This document shows positions 28,401-34,789 of a stretch of DNA of 64,000 bases, in pieces; the stretch's first letter is position 1, and every line of letters begins with the position of its first letter. The DNA comes from Demequina sp. NBRC 110051 (GTDB lineage: Bacteria; Actinomycetota; Actinomycetes; Actinomycetales; Demequinaceae): positions 62,001 through 126,000 of the forward strand of contig NZ_BBRH01000011.1 of NCBI RefSeq assembly GCF_002090055.1, given 5' to 3'. The translations under genes were made by a program, and so were the position numbers. The notes beneath the pieces were generated by a model. The model made no database searches and was not told the DNA's origin. It worked only from the letters and a program-made list of their open reading frames with translations.

Positions 28401-28536
28401 CCTCGCGAAGCCCGGTTCTCGGATCTAGTAATCCCAGAAGTTGCGTAGCCGCCCAAACATAGTGGAAGCGGTCGCCGTCTCGCGAAGCACGCACGCCTAG
28501 TGACGCTCGAGCGCCCCCGGTCGCTGAATCTGGCAT
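22342..28536 (-). CDS. Avs-like protein: Cap4/DUF4297-type nuclease domain + STAND NTPase + long helical sensor
   Basis: This 2064-aa protein has three recognisable parts. Residues ~8-150 resemble the Cap4/DUF4297 PD-(D/E)XK nuclease: DRFHYVWAATQLLGLL, Glu-49 in LREVAVEG, Asp-67 in VIDLVEF and the QxK element VVRQFKHS (Gln-86, Lys-88). Residues ~270-560 form a STAND/NACHT-like ATPase with Walker A TAEGGAGKST (286-294), YDCFGQGNYRRP, Walker B RLVVLVDAAD (383-392) and LVLSCRPERLHLL. The remaining ~1500 residues are helical, repeat-like, with a distinct C-terminal region. This is the architecture of AVAST/Avs anti-phage STAND proteins, which sense a phage protein and then cleave DNA. ATG 28536 follows a G-rich tract; an upstream in-frame extension has basic, non-protein-like composition. 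Confidence 0.8.
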   Translation of the reverse strand: MPDSATGGARASLGVRASRDGDRFHYVWAATQLLGLLDPRTGLREVAVEGDGTSPSEPEPAGSEVIDLVEFYGDEGAHNSRIVVRQFKHSTLHPNSNMGIAEVGGILTKFALLDAPDGSFRGRHSCEELRFSILTNRPIAVDVVDALGVLASGVTPQPGTPAEALLERIGGDSARARELCTRTEVVGKVEPLRALRPELDLAARGFAPDTDIRTAASLIELVAQRASTEQHGPIRAPDVLAAFGAQPDDLRPAPSLFDDAPYSIREPYRALGDAIMNSSRPVLLTAEGGAGKSTFARAAPELLADRAEVVVYDCFGQGNYRRPDAPRHGHKEALVQITTELAGAGLCLPMIAAPHVAKADLLRAFVRRLEDARDELAQRGGRRLVVLVDAADNAEIAARENAELHSFAWDLLRLGDSLPPGVHLVLSCRPERLHLLDAPEDIVRCELDVFSLDETQRVVMGAFPDASDGEVAECHARTGGNPRVLAFAMEGTTSISTCLGRLAGITSGTEAPLDQLLQRRVSVTLRDAGAGRPALEELAELLTLLRPSIPLAILSELSGVPLTAIRSFVSDVGRGLVVAHHSVQFLDEPTETYFRDHHGATEATAASALHGLRTLSTSSGYAAASLPEVMWNAGHFDDLLQLATGHDALPSDNEVQRRQIEQLRVEFGLRAALALRRPARVVQLALRAGAMRAGSDRRLRVLLNNPDIAGAILDDRVLHELIASRELPSSWPGATLGSEAVMLAVKNERVASAASRVRLAAQSIESWARRQSDSRRDERISVAELAHVVHAIALTQGSVAAADYLSRWRPAHFVMQAAYRVASDLLMRGGEELVSPWFTATSHAGVALGAASAYQRLGLPLPRDVAERAWASVGRARFSLVSRDFNGREPEDIAMRGAAWLAAMAAFHGLDASAAICERLAGCYPEGAPFGLGDRHGTGRKGILFVIALRVALEGEELRISHFRPLESSEQRQRVKSNDEDLDRYLAPALPWLASWADMALARKLDRTGDLFRGHSSVWDSRERFSLVRRIARTVAAPLACASSDNDVSQAFEEFANADSRSAPEAAAIAMIAPLRGDSRFGEVALELADRARTSIDRGGDFADERASTLVEIARGLHAFSEEEELSYFQSAVEVASRAGDDSLPRLDTIIALAKVSKQPTHDLNLELARRASRVAETLAPLLYDGFDERAFTQAIDCLVGGDVLEVLSQWRDRRVGDLAWQLSGLTPHGASLNQNPLWAIVLAPFSERIDLSAALRWIGQQGPIERHVLAAANGVARRLGQRLDAEFTETCLGPPQVGSMSSPSAAREVGPSWSGRSERHEIEIRECRETLAGLDLMTTAGVSAAAEALHRAPVYDMALFISAMKDRSQFQWARIITRVSECDDFRPSEKAEFLNTVSSWESASRAFADALKTAVRTYIERHSHEILQGNWVGFNLARAGEVLESTESELHLIALDRLVLDEALRDAEHCYRLAAGVASGLDPSDAAFVLDAALMDFEEDLELEPLRSTTRQVSSVPECAPIANFVWCALADPRIEFRWRAAHAVRTALELGASDVIDALCEVATSGMSPGYADDRFPFYEMHAVEWLLIAVERFVRDRGNEFPQLMELADRMSRTHPDHIAIQMHCNRIQLWGANDSGSEPARAWPEPSEEPIDLEPWSRPATPKPFTHGAPESDFRVPSDLDEYMVGELTEAFEVSHQAVLDGLSTVILDDWEWRGVTALDSDPRREAGIYADGETYAFKSEVPDGDSLDYYLVRHASMTVAGRLLRTSRAYRDPETGRFGVHDWLASFDLARTDLRWVSDFRQPLPGDMVTLLPTEDREGWSREIGEVDLDRVFSPSEDWTCVDLDADSFGYDRSADALVSSALVQPVTSDALLRALGTGDGSFHLPRAGDETFELRSPPFVLTGWLDSDYVARGIDLHDRFAQHLTRELPYPASLVIDALSLEPDETGTSWVRQGDGEPVVCVETWSTMSAGSNPQGVCGSRLSIRNDVLDGLLKKLDVRLIAESRQRRRDRGRSRYRSNNYEEERSDGGEQFRVYTYAPGRGWRDLGGRTRTRSAAIE

Positions 28537-28826
28537 CGACCCCCCCGTCCCGAGCGCGTCGGGGTCGCGTTCATCCTGACGCGCCCATCTACACGCTCGG
28601 CCTCTTCTAACGCCGCGTCCGACCCTTCGTCGGAGTGCCTCATTTGACCTTAGCCTCCGTACATGGGCCCACCAAGCGAACCGCCGGAAGCGGCTCACCA
28701 ACCGTTCTCCAAATCAAAGCGCAAAGCCAGGTGTACCTGACTGAACAGTTGCGCGACAAGCTTCGCGAGCCGTGCAACGAGGTGTGTCAGTGGCTTCTTG
28801 TACACATGTGGCAGGAGGTCTTAGAC

Positions 28827-29414
28827 ATGAGTGAACATGTGCAGGGTCAGACCGTGGGGTATGCGCGGGTAAGCACCGTCGATCAGAACGAGGCGCGTCA
28901 GATTGCCGCCATCGGCGATGTCGATCGACTCTTTGTGGACAAGGCGAGTGGCAAGTCGACGGATCGTGCCGCGCTCCAGGAGATGCTGTCTTACGTAAGA
29001 GAGGGTGATGCGGTGCGCGTTCAGTCGCCGGACCGTTTGGCGCGCTCAACGACGGACTTGCTGGCGCTGATGTCTCAACTGGCAGCCAAGGGTGCGGCGG
29101 TGGAGTTCACGGATAACCCGGCCCTGAACACTTCGTCGCCTCAGGGCCAGTTCATGTTGACCGTGCTGGCTGCGGTGGGCGAGTTGGAGCGGGCAGTGAT
29201 TCGTGAACGCCAGGCAGAGGGCATCGCTTTGGCGCGGAAGCGTGGCGTGTATGACCGTGCTCCGAAGTTGTCGGCCGAGGCGGTCGCGAAGGCGCGCGCT
29301 CGCATCGACACTCATGGTGCGTCGGTTGCGCGAGTTGCACGTGACCTTGGGGTGAGCCGCACGACTCTGTACTCGGCCCTCAACGGTCGTGGTCGCTATG
29401 CCGAGAGCCGGTAG
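28827..29414 (+). CDS. Small serine recombinase (resolvase/invertase family)
   Basis: This 195-aa resolvase has the catalytic serine motif TVGYARVSTVDQNEARQ, the arginine-bearing segment VQSPDRLARSTTDLLALM, the E helix PQGQFMLTVLAAVGELERAVIRERQAEGI and a C-terminal HTH ending in GASVARVARDLGVSRTTLYSAL. This is a full-length Tn3-resolvase/Pin-type protein. ATG 28827 follows GCAGGAGG at 8 nt. No transposase accompanies it, so it more likely resolves element multimers or inverts a segment. Its target site was not identified; the tandem repeat at 29847 is a candidate. The 290 bp upstream (28537-28826) hold no gene and probably the divergent promoters. Confidence 0.93.
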   Translation: MSEHVQGQTVGYARVSTVDQNEARQIAAIGDVDRLFVDKASGKSTDRAALQEMLSYVREGDAVRVQSPDRLARSTTDLLALMSQLAAKGAAVEFTDNPALNTSSPQGQFMLTVLAAVGELERAVIRERQAEGIALARKRGVYDRAPKLSAEAVAKARARIDTHGASVARVARDLGVSRTTLYSALNGRGRYAESR

Positions 29415-29633
29415 TCACTCGACTGCAGCTTCTGCGAGCGACGCGGAGATGGCGTCGAGGGCTTCGCGGGCGCTCGTGAAGTGACCAGTGGGCGCTGGGC
29501 CCTCGGGAACCGATGGCGACCATGTTCCCGCCGCTGGCGAAATCCACGCGACCGTCTTGCCCGAGGTGTCACGTACGACCCACTGACGTCCGTGCAACTG
29601 AGCCGTCAGGTCGTCCGATGTCATCAGAATCAT
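29415..29633 (-). CDS. Small hypothetical protein
   Basis: This 72-aa reading frame converges directly on the resolvase stop with no gap. The protein (TSDDLTAQLHGRQWVVRDTSG, then WISPAAGTWSPS and a C-terminal helix REALDAISASLAEAAVE) has normal composition, but no family was recognised. The start at 29633 is uncertain; ATG 29624 is possible, and the ribosome site is weak. Confidence 0.45.
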   Translation of the reverse strand: MILMTSDDLTAQLHGRQWVVRDTSGKTVAWISPAAGTWSPSVPEGPAPTGHFTSAREALDAISASLAEAAVE

Positions 29634-29846
29634 GTGCCGAGCATCGAGCAGGCGTGTGACATTCCGTGGCCTCGTGCGAAAGCAGGATAGCCAGGGTGCG
29701 GGGCGCGTAGGCGCTCGCTTTCGGGGCAAGTCGGCGCCGAGCTCCGCGCAAAGCTCAGGATCCCGTTCACGCAAAGAGACGCGGTCCTCAGAAGCCGTCC
29801 ATGGGCTGAGGAAACAGTGTGGCCCCCGTCGGAACAAGTCCGTCGA

Positions 29847-30158
29847 GGGCCACCCCCGCATAAGCGGGGAACACTGCTACTTACGCTCGGGCACTTGCGT
29901 GTCCAAGCCCCATTGCTGGGTCACCCCCGCGATGGCGGGGAATACAACTACTAACGCTCGGGCACTTGCGTGTCCAAGCCCCATTGCTGGGTCACCCCCG
30001 CGATGGCGGGGAATACAACTACTAACGCTCGGGCACTTGCGTGTCCAAGCCCCATTGCTGGGTCACCCCCGCATAGGCGGGGAACACTACTGCTAACACC
30101 TGGCCACTCGCGTGCCCAAGTCCCGTTTCCGGGTCACCCCCGCATAAGCAGGGAACTT
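29847..30158. repeat. 71-bp tandem repeat (five units) with CRISPR-like hairpins
   Basis: A 28-nt CRISPR-type block (GGGTCACCCCCGC, 4 nt, GCGGGGAA) begins at 29847, 29918, 29989, 30060 and 30131, an exact 71-nt period. The 43-nt segments between blocks are not unique: those after blocks 2 and 3 are identical, that after block 1 differs at a few positions, and that after block 4 is about 70% similar. Each contains a second small hairpin (GGGCAC, TTGC, GTGTCC). The last block is degenerate (GCAGGG). There are no cas genes in the window. This is therefore a tandem structured repeat, or a decayed duplicated array, rather than a working CRISPR. A role as resolvase, replication or partition site is possible. 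Confidence 0.85.
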
Positions 30159-30623
30159 GCCTGAAACAACTATGACGGTTCACGGGGAGGGTCTGTGCGA
30201 GGCGAACAGGCGTGTCGTCGTGTCGCGCTCCGGACTTCGTGGCAAGGCTTTTCGATGGGTCCAACGTTTTGGCTGATCCGTGCGTAGGTTGCATCAAGAC
30301 TGCGTCACAGCCCGGGGTGCACCGTCCCCATAGGGTTCCCTGCTTTTGGGCTGCGTCTCCGTGTGCGGCTGTTTCGCCGCCGCGGAGAGCGAACCAGCCC
30401 CACACACATATGTTGTTGTCGACGGCGCGACGCGAAACGAAAACGGTCCCTGTGGTGGCGGCAGTCGGGCCCGCCTCAATCGGTGAAAACCCGGTCGAAA
30501 CCGTGTCGAATCTCGAGTTCCAGAACTATCTGATGCGAACCGCTTACATCTGACCGCGGGCGGTCGATGGGGTCAATGAGAGGGCAACCCAGGTGCCCTC
30601 CTCGACTCTGTGGAGATGATCCC
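30159..30623. other. Non-coding stretch upstream of the HTH-rep operon
   Basis: No convincing gene was found in these 465 bases. The region lies between the tandem repeat and the HTH/Rep genes and contains several short inverted motifs. It is a reasonable place for the element's replication origin or the rep promoter, but no nick-site consensus could be assigned. Confidence 0.4.
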
Positions 30624-30806
30624 GTGCCAGACCTGTTGACAGTGGACGAACTCGCGACGTTGCTTCGGAAGTCGCGCTCTTCGATCTATGACATGCGTGC
30701 CCAGGGGCGTGGCCCACGCGCTCTTCGTGAAGGCAAACGCGTCCTCTATCGGCGTAGTGACGTCGAGCAATGGTTGGAAGCCCACTTCGAAGGCACTCCC
30801 GACTAG
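30624..30806 (+). CDS. Excisionase/AlpA-like HTH protein
   Basis: This 60-aa protein consists of one MerR-like winged HTH: LLTVDELATLLRKSRSSIYDMRAQGRGPR followed by GKRVLYRRSDVEQWLEAH. GTG 30624 follows TGGAGAT at 9 nt; ATG 30576 upstream is an alternative. It lies directly before the Rep gene, as xis-like genes do in actinobacterial integrative plasmids, so it may control excision or rep expression. Confidence 0.75.
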   Translation: MPDLLTVDELATLLRKSRSSIYDMRAQGRGPRALREGKRVLYRRSDVEQWLEAHFEGTPD

Positions 30807-30911
30807 AACGCGATACCCGCGCGGGCTGCCTCCCGCGCCATAGCCCCTATTTCCCCTCTACACCTCAGAGCGCTATCAAGCGCGCCCAAAAACGCTCTGG
30901 AAGGAGCTCCC

Positions 30912-32027
30912 TTGAACCACCTCCGTCTCGTGCCGGACAACTCGCCCGCGGACGTGCACGTGAACGTTTCTCGTTCCAGGTACCAGGACACTCTTGATAC
31001 ATCCGATGAGGACAAGGGACGCCGTGCCAATGACGGTATTGGCTACCGCGCGCTCCTCCAGGAACGACTGCTGCGCATGGCTGATCTGGTAGCCCAAATG
31101 CATGGCGACGGTCGTCGGACTTGCGGCACGCAGCCGCGACACAAGCTCGGGGGAGTTCGTCTCGCCTTTCGCGACGGTCAGGCGTACTACCAGGGCCTGC
31201 ATGTGTGCGACAGCAAGACCGTGTGCCCCCGATGCGTTCGACCGCTCTATCGAGAGAGGTACCGCGATATCCGCCAGACTCTCGACGATGTCCATGCGAT
31301 CGGCGGTACTGCCGTCCTCGTGTCACTGTCGCTGAGTTTTCCCGAGAACACCGGCCTCACCGAACGCTTGGACATCCTCGCGCCGGTGTACTCGACGCTC
31401 AACAGTCGACGGCAACGTCTACGCAAGAAGTTGGGGATGCAGGGTCAGATCAAGGCGATCCACCCGCTTCATGGCTCACATGGCTGGCATGCACACCTGC
31501 ACGTGCTCTATCTCTTCGACACCAAGCTTGACGAAGCACAGGTCCAGGAACTCGATGCGTGGGAGTCCAAGACCTGGGCACGCCTCGCTCAAGCCCACGG
31601 GTGCGTTGCACGACCGTCGCTCCAGACCTACACGGTCGTCGGACCAACCGAGCAAGACCGGGAAAACGTCGCGCGCTACATCACGAAGGCCCTCGGTGAG
31701 ATCGAGAATGGTGGCCCCGACGACGAAGACCAGGACGAGGGCAAGGGCAAGGGCGACGGTGCAGGCAGAAGCAAAGAGTCGGGCCAGACGGTCGACTTCG
31801 AGTGCGACCTAGACGCCGGCAGCCAGTCCCCGTGGCAGCTCCTCGACGACGCCGCTATCGGCAGCGACGACTACGCACGCGAGCTCGTTATGGAGTGGTT
31901 CACCACGATGCGCGCCAACAGGCGCCGACACTGGTACTTCCCGTGGGAGGCGATGGCCGAATTGCACCGCCGCGCAGACGCTCGACGCGCCGCGCACCGC
32001 AGCCGACTGGTGGGCTGCGCAGCATGA
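30912..32027 (+). CDS. HUH-type rolling-circle replication initiator (Rep)
   Basis: This 371-aa protein has the HUH metal-binding motif GWHAHLHVLYLF (His-193, 195, 197) and the downstream catalytic motif VARYITKALGE (Tyr-256, Lys-259), the signature of rolling-circle Rep proteins. A cysteine-rich segment (LHVCDSKTVCPRCVRP) resembles the zinc finger seen in plasmid Rep proteins. An Asp/Gly/Lys-rich linker follows at ~265-285. The TTG start follows AAGGAG at 5 nt, a clear ribosome site. It would nick the element's origin after excision. The stop overlaps the next small gene (ATGA). Confidence 0.88.
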   Translation: MNHLRLVPDNSPADVHVNVSRSRYQDTLDTSDEDKGRRANDGIGYRALLQERLLRMADLVAQMHGDGRRTCGTQPRHKLGGVRLAFRDGQAYYQGLHVCDSKTVCPRCVRPLYRERYRDIRQTLDDVHAIGGTAVLVSLSLSFPENTGLTERLDILAPVYSTLNSRRQRLRKKLGMQGQIKAIHPLHGSHGWHAHLHVLYLFDTKLDEAQVQELDAWESKTWARLAQAHGCVARPSLQTYTVVGPTEQDRENVARYITKALGEIENGGPDDEDQDEGKGKGDGAGRSKESGQTVDFECDLDAGSQSPWQLLDDAAIGSDDYARELVMEWFTTMRANRRRHWYFPWEAMAELHRRADARRAAHRSRLVGCAA

Positions 32028-32194
32028 TGATCTCAGGCACCGCACCGTTCATCTTCACTGACTTCGAGCACGACGTCGCGCGACTCCCGCGAGTCCAAGC
32101 CCACCTCGAAGACGTCGCACGACACGCGCTCACATGGGAAGACGTACGCGACTTCTGCAGGCACCACGGCATCGGGATCGAAGATGACGAGTAG
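32024..32194 (+). CDS. Small protein coupled to rep
   Basis: This 56-aa protein starts with ATG overlapping the rep stop. Its sequence (FTDFEHDVARLPRVQAHLED, then TWEDVRDFCRHHGIGIEDDE) is acidic and helical. No family was recognised. Coupling to rep suggests a replication accessory or copy-control role, which is inference only. Confidence 0.55.
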   Translation: MMISGTAPFIFTDFEHDVARLPRVQAHLEDVARHALTWEDVRDFCRHHGIGIEDDE

Positions 32195-32315
32195 CCAGTC
32201 ATTGCAGCCCGCCGCCCGTTTCGTCGACGTGCACGCTGGCTCCGTGCTTCGGCGGGGTGCTCGCCGCGATGTCAGCGCATCGCCGTACCGTGCGACCAAC
32301 CTAGAGGAGGACGTC

Positions 32316-33131
32316 GTGCAGAACCTGGTGTGGTGGTGGATGCAGTTCGCTGAGCCCGAGTCTGACGCGCCTGGTCACTACTACTCGGGTCTCGACGGGA
32401 CCGAGTTCTGGCTCGACGACGAGGGGCTGCTGCATCGCGAGGGTGACCTGCCTGCGGTGGTTCGTGACGATGGCCTGAAGCAGTGGTACGTCCGTGGTGA
32501 CCTTCACCGGCCCGCCGGAGGTCCCGTTCACACCGCCCCTGTACCGGGGCGCGTCTATTACGTGCAGGCGGATGGTTCCGGGATGCCGCGTCGCGACAGC
32601 AGCGGAAACGTGATTCGCCGCCACCCCGATCTGCTCGACGCTTCTGTGCACGAGCAGGTGGTCGAGGAGTGGCGAACCGATGACGTCTTGCACCGCGAGG
32701 ACGGGCCGGCTCGCACCTGGGCCGATGGGGCGCAGGAGTACTGGGTGAACGGCAAGCGGCATCGGCCGCTGGAGGAGGGGCCTGCGGTCGAGTATCCGCC
32801 GGGGTACGCCGGGCGGGCATCGGGCCCTCACGAGTGGTGGGTCGATGGCGAGCTCCACCGCACTACGGGGCCTGCGCTTCAGTCTTTCGTCGACGTTGGC
32901 GGGTATCGCGTGATCCCAGGGCACTACTACCTCAACGGTGTGCGCATGGAGAACGTGTGCCGCGATTGGAGCATTCTTCGCCACCACACCGAAGAGGGGC
33001 CGCGCCGGACAATCCACGTGCACAACGTCGAGGCGTGGGACGCCCTGCTCAGCATCGGCGCCGTCAACACCAGCAGCTATTCGATCAGTCCCACGGCGCT
33101 CGAGACCGTGCTGGCCCTGAACCCCAACTGA
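32316..33131 (+). CDS. LHR/GPA-repeat protein, paralogue 1
   Basis: This 271-aa protein is built from repeats of the form W-x-DG-x-LHR-x-x-GPA: EFWLDDEGLLHREGDLPAV, QWYVRGDLHRPAGGP, DDVLHREDGPARTWADGAQ, EYWVNGKRHRPLEEGPAVEY and EWWVDGELHRTTGPAL. The repeats resemble MORN-like beta-hairpin modules found in phage and giant-virus proteins; function is unknown. GTG 32316 was chosen because GAGGAGG lies 5 nt upstream; an in-frame ATG at 32184 has no such site and would overlap the previous gene. The C-terminal part (about residues 225-271) is not repetitive. A paralogue follows. Confidence 0.75.
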   Translation: MQNLVWWWMQFAEPESDAPGHYYSGLDGTEFWLDDEGLLHREGDLPAVVRDDGLKQWYVRGDLHRPAGGPVHTAPVPGRVYYVQADGSGMPRRDSSGNVIRRHPDLLDASVHEQVVEEWRTDDVLHREDGPARTWADGAQEYWVNGKRHRPLEEGPAVEYPPGYAGRASGPHEWWVDGELHRTTGPALQSFVDVGGYRVIPGHYYLNGVRMENVCRDWSILRHHTEEGPRRTIHVHNVEAWDALLSIGAVNTSSYSISPTALETVLALNPN

Positions 33132-33206
33132 GAAACGCGACGCGGTCAGAGCGTGATCGGCGCCGTGGGGGCGCGGTACACATCACCTACACGTAAGGAG
33201 GAGTTC

Positions 33207-33989
33207 GTGTTGCATCACTTGTGGCAGCGTGGCGCCGAGACCACGGACATGGCACGCACCCTCGACGGGCTGGTGAACGAGGCCAGGTACGAGTGGTTTG
33301 GGTGCCCCCGATTCGGCCTGCACGTCTCCGACGATGACGCAGCCGCTTGCCGCCGGTGCCGTCATAGCCGCGGAGAACTCACGCGAGGCAAGGCCGGAGC
33401 GTGGCGATTCTCAGACGACCGCCATCTGCCCTACGTGGCGACGAGGCGAGCTTCGATGGAAACCACGCACGCGCGGTGGCTCGACGAGCACGGCAGGCTC
33501 CACCGTCGCGACCGCGACCGTCCTGCGCTGATTGCACCAGCACTGCGGTTGTGGGCCACCGACGGTCATGTTCGACGCGACGCGGCCGGCCTTCCATCCA
33601 TTTACAGCGACGGGGACCGTCACGCGTTCACAGACGCGGACGGACGTCTCCACCGTGGGGGCGGCCAGGCAGCGATCGTCTGGGACGGCAGCGCGGAGCA
33701 TTGGGATCACGGTGTCCTGCACCGCCCAAACGGACCAGCGATCACCTATCCACGGGGCTACACCGGCTACTACCTGCACGGCGTCAAACTCGACTCACGG
33801 CAGGATTTGTGGGCTCACTGGGTGCACGATCACGCGGGGATCGATCTGGACAACGGCGACGCCCAAAGCTTCATCGCAGCAGGCGTGGGCCTGTCCAAGG
33901 ACCCGCTTGAGGCTTTCCCCGTCCCAGATGCGGACATGGTCGCGCTGGCCCTGACACTGTGCCCAAACATGTCTGACGGTGCCTCATGA
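33207..33989 (+). CDS. LHR/GPA-repeat protein, paralogue 2
   Basis: This 260-aa protein is a paralogue of the preceding gene. It has an N-terminal cysteine-containing segment (FGCPRFGLHVSDDDAAACRRCRHS), a possible zinc-binding site absent from paralogue 1. Degenerate repeats follow: ARWLDEHGRLHRRDRDRPAL, FTDADGRLHRGGGQAAIVW and EHWDHGVLHRPNGPAITYP. The shared C-terminal pattern ends in MVALALTLCPN, compare LETVLALNPN in paralogue 1. GTG 33207 follows AAGGAGG, matching the start of paralogue 1. The stop overlaps the next gene (ATGA). Confidence 0.72.
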   Translation: MLHHLWQRGAETTDMARTLDGLVNEARYEWFGCPRFGLHVSDDDAAACRRCRHSRGELTRGKAGAWRFSDDRHLPYVATRRASMETTHARWLDEHGRLHRRDRDRPALIAPALRLWATDGHVRRDAAGLPSIYSDGDRHAFTDADGRLHRGGGQAAIVWDGSAEHWDHGVLHRPNGPAITYPRGYTGYYLHGVKLDSRQDLWAHWVHDHAGIDLDNGDAQSFIAAGVGLSKDPLEAFPVPDADMVALALTLCPNMSDGAS

Positions 33990-34789
33990 GCCTTGTCGAC
34001 GCCAAGCCCGCATGCGAACTCGCACCGCTACCGATGCCCGCGGCGTCACGGACCGTGTTTGCGGCCGCAGGATCACGACCGGGCCTGTCACCAGCAGCAC
34101 AGCTACCCGGCGCCCGCACTATGCCGATCCGCTACGACGTGGCGGCGGTGCGACGCCTGTTGGGCGTGACGGGTGTCGGCGTTTCCCCGCTTGGTCGCGT
34201 GGCGGCGTTCGACGCCCTTTGGGCGCCTGCCGAGTGGGCTCGGGATGTGGGCACGGCCCGCGACCCGTACGTGGATGCAGACATGAGCCTCGATGCCACG
34301 TCGGTCGAGTGGGCCGTGTCGTGGCCGCACCGCGGCAGTTTCGTCCTCGACGGGATGCCTGACCGGATGGGGGAGCAGGTGCGTCGCAGTCGCATGCGCG
34401 CGATCATGGCCGCGCACGCCAGCGCCTATGCACTGGGCCGCTCACACCTCGCCGACGGAGGCTTCCCCCACCTGCCGGGTCACCTCAGCCCAGACCCGAG
34501 TGTCGAGTGCGTCGTCGAGCGTGCCCTGGCCTTCGCGGCTGGCGCGATCGTGGGCGGCGTGGACGACGTCCTCGCGCGCGCATGGGCCAGCGCCATCATC
34601 GTCGCCCACGGTCTTGAACGGCCTGTGTGGGAGATCGACCCCGCCATGTATGCAAGCAAGTTCGACAGTTTCCTGTGGTCTCGCGAGACGCACCAGTCCC
34701 GCTACTACGCGCAAGCCATCAACGACCTGCGGAAGCGTGGCGACGCGACTCGCTTCATGACCTTCACGTCGAGGGCGATTCGTCCCTGA
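33986..34789 (+). CDS. Hypothetical protein
   Basis: This 267-aa protein starts by ATGA overlap with the LHR paralogue 2 gene, so it is probably in the same operon. It is rich in Ala and Arg, with a central aromatic segment (SVEWAVSWPHRGSFVLDG) and a hydrophobic helical segment (ALAFAAGAIVGGVDDVLARAW) that is probably not membrane-spanning. No domain was recognised. The 3' end overlaps the convergent wHTH gene by 26 nt. Confidence 0.6.
   Translation: MSLVDAKPACELAPLPMPAASRTVFAAAGSRPGLSPAAQLPGARTMPIRYDVAAVRRLLGVTGVGVSPLGRVAAFDALWAPAEWARDVGTARDPYVDADMSLDATSVEWAVSWPHRGSFVLDGMPDRMGEQVRRSRMRAIMAAHASAYALGRSHLADGGFPHLPGHLSPDPSVECVVERALAFAAGAIVGGVDDVLARAWASAIIVAHGLERPVWEIDPAMYASKFDSFLWSRETHQSRYYAQAINDLRKRGDATRFMTFTSRAIRP

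Noticed and set aside
28537-28701. A 55-residue N-terminal extension of the STAND protein
   Set aside because: The extension is very basic and low in complexity, whereas ATG 28536 has a G-rich tract upstream and begins a plausible Cap4-like domain.
29847-30158. A working CRISPR array
   Set aside because: The 43-nt segments between the CRISPR-like blocks are copies of one another, the period is 71 rather than about 61, and no cas genes are in the window.
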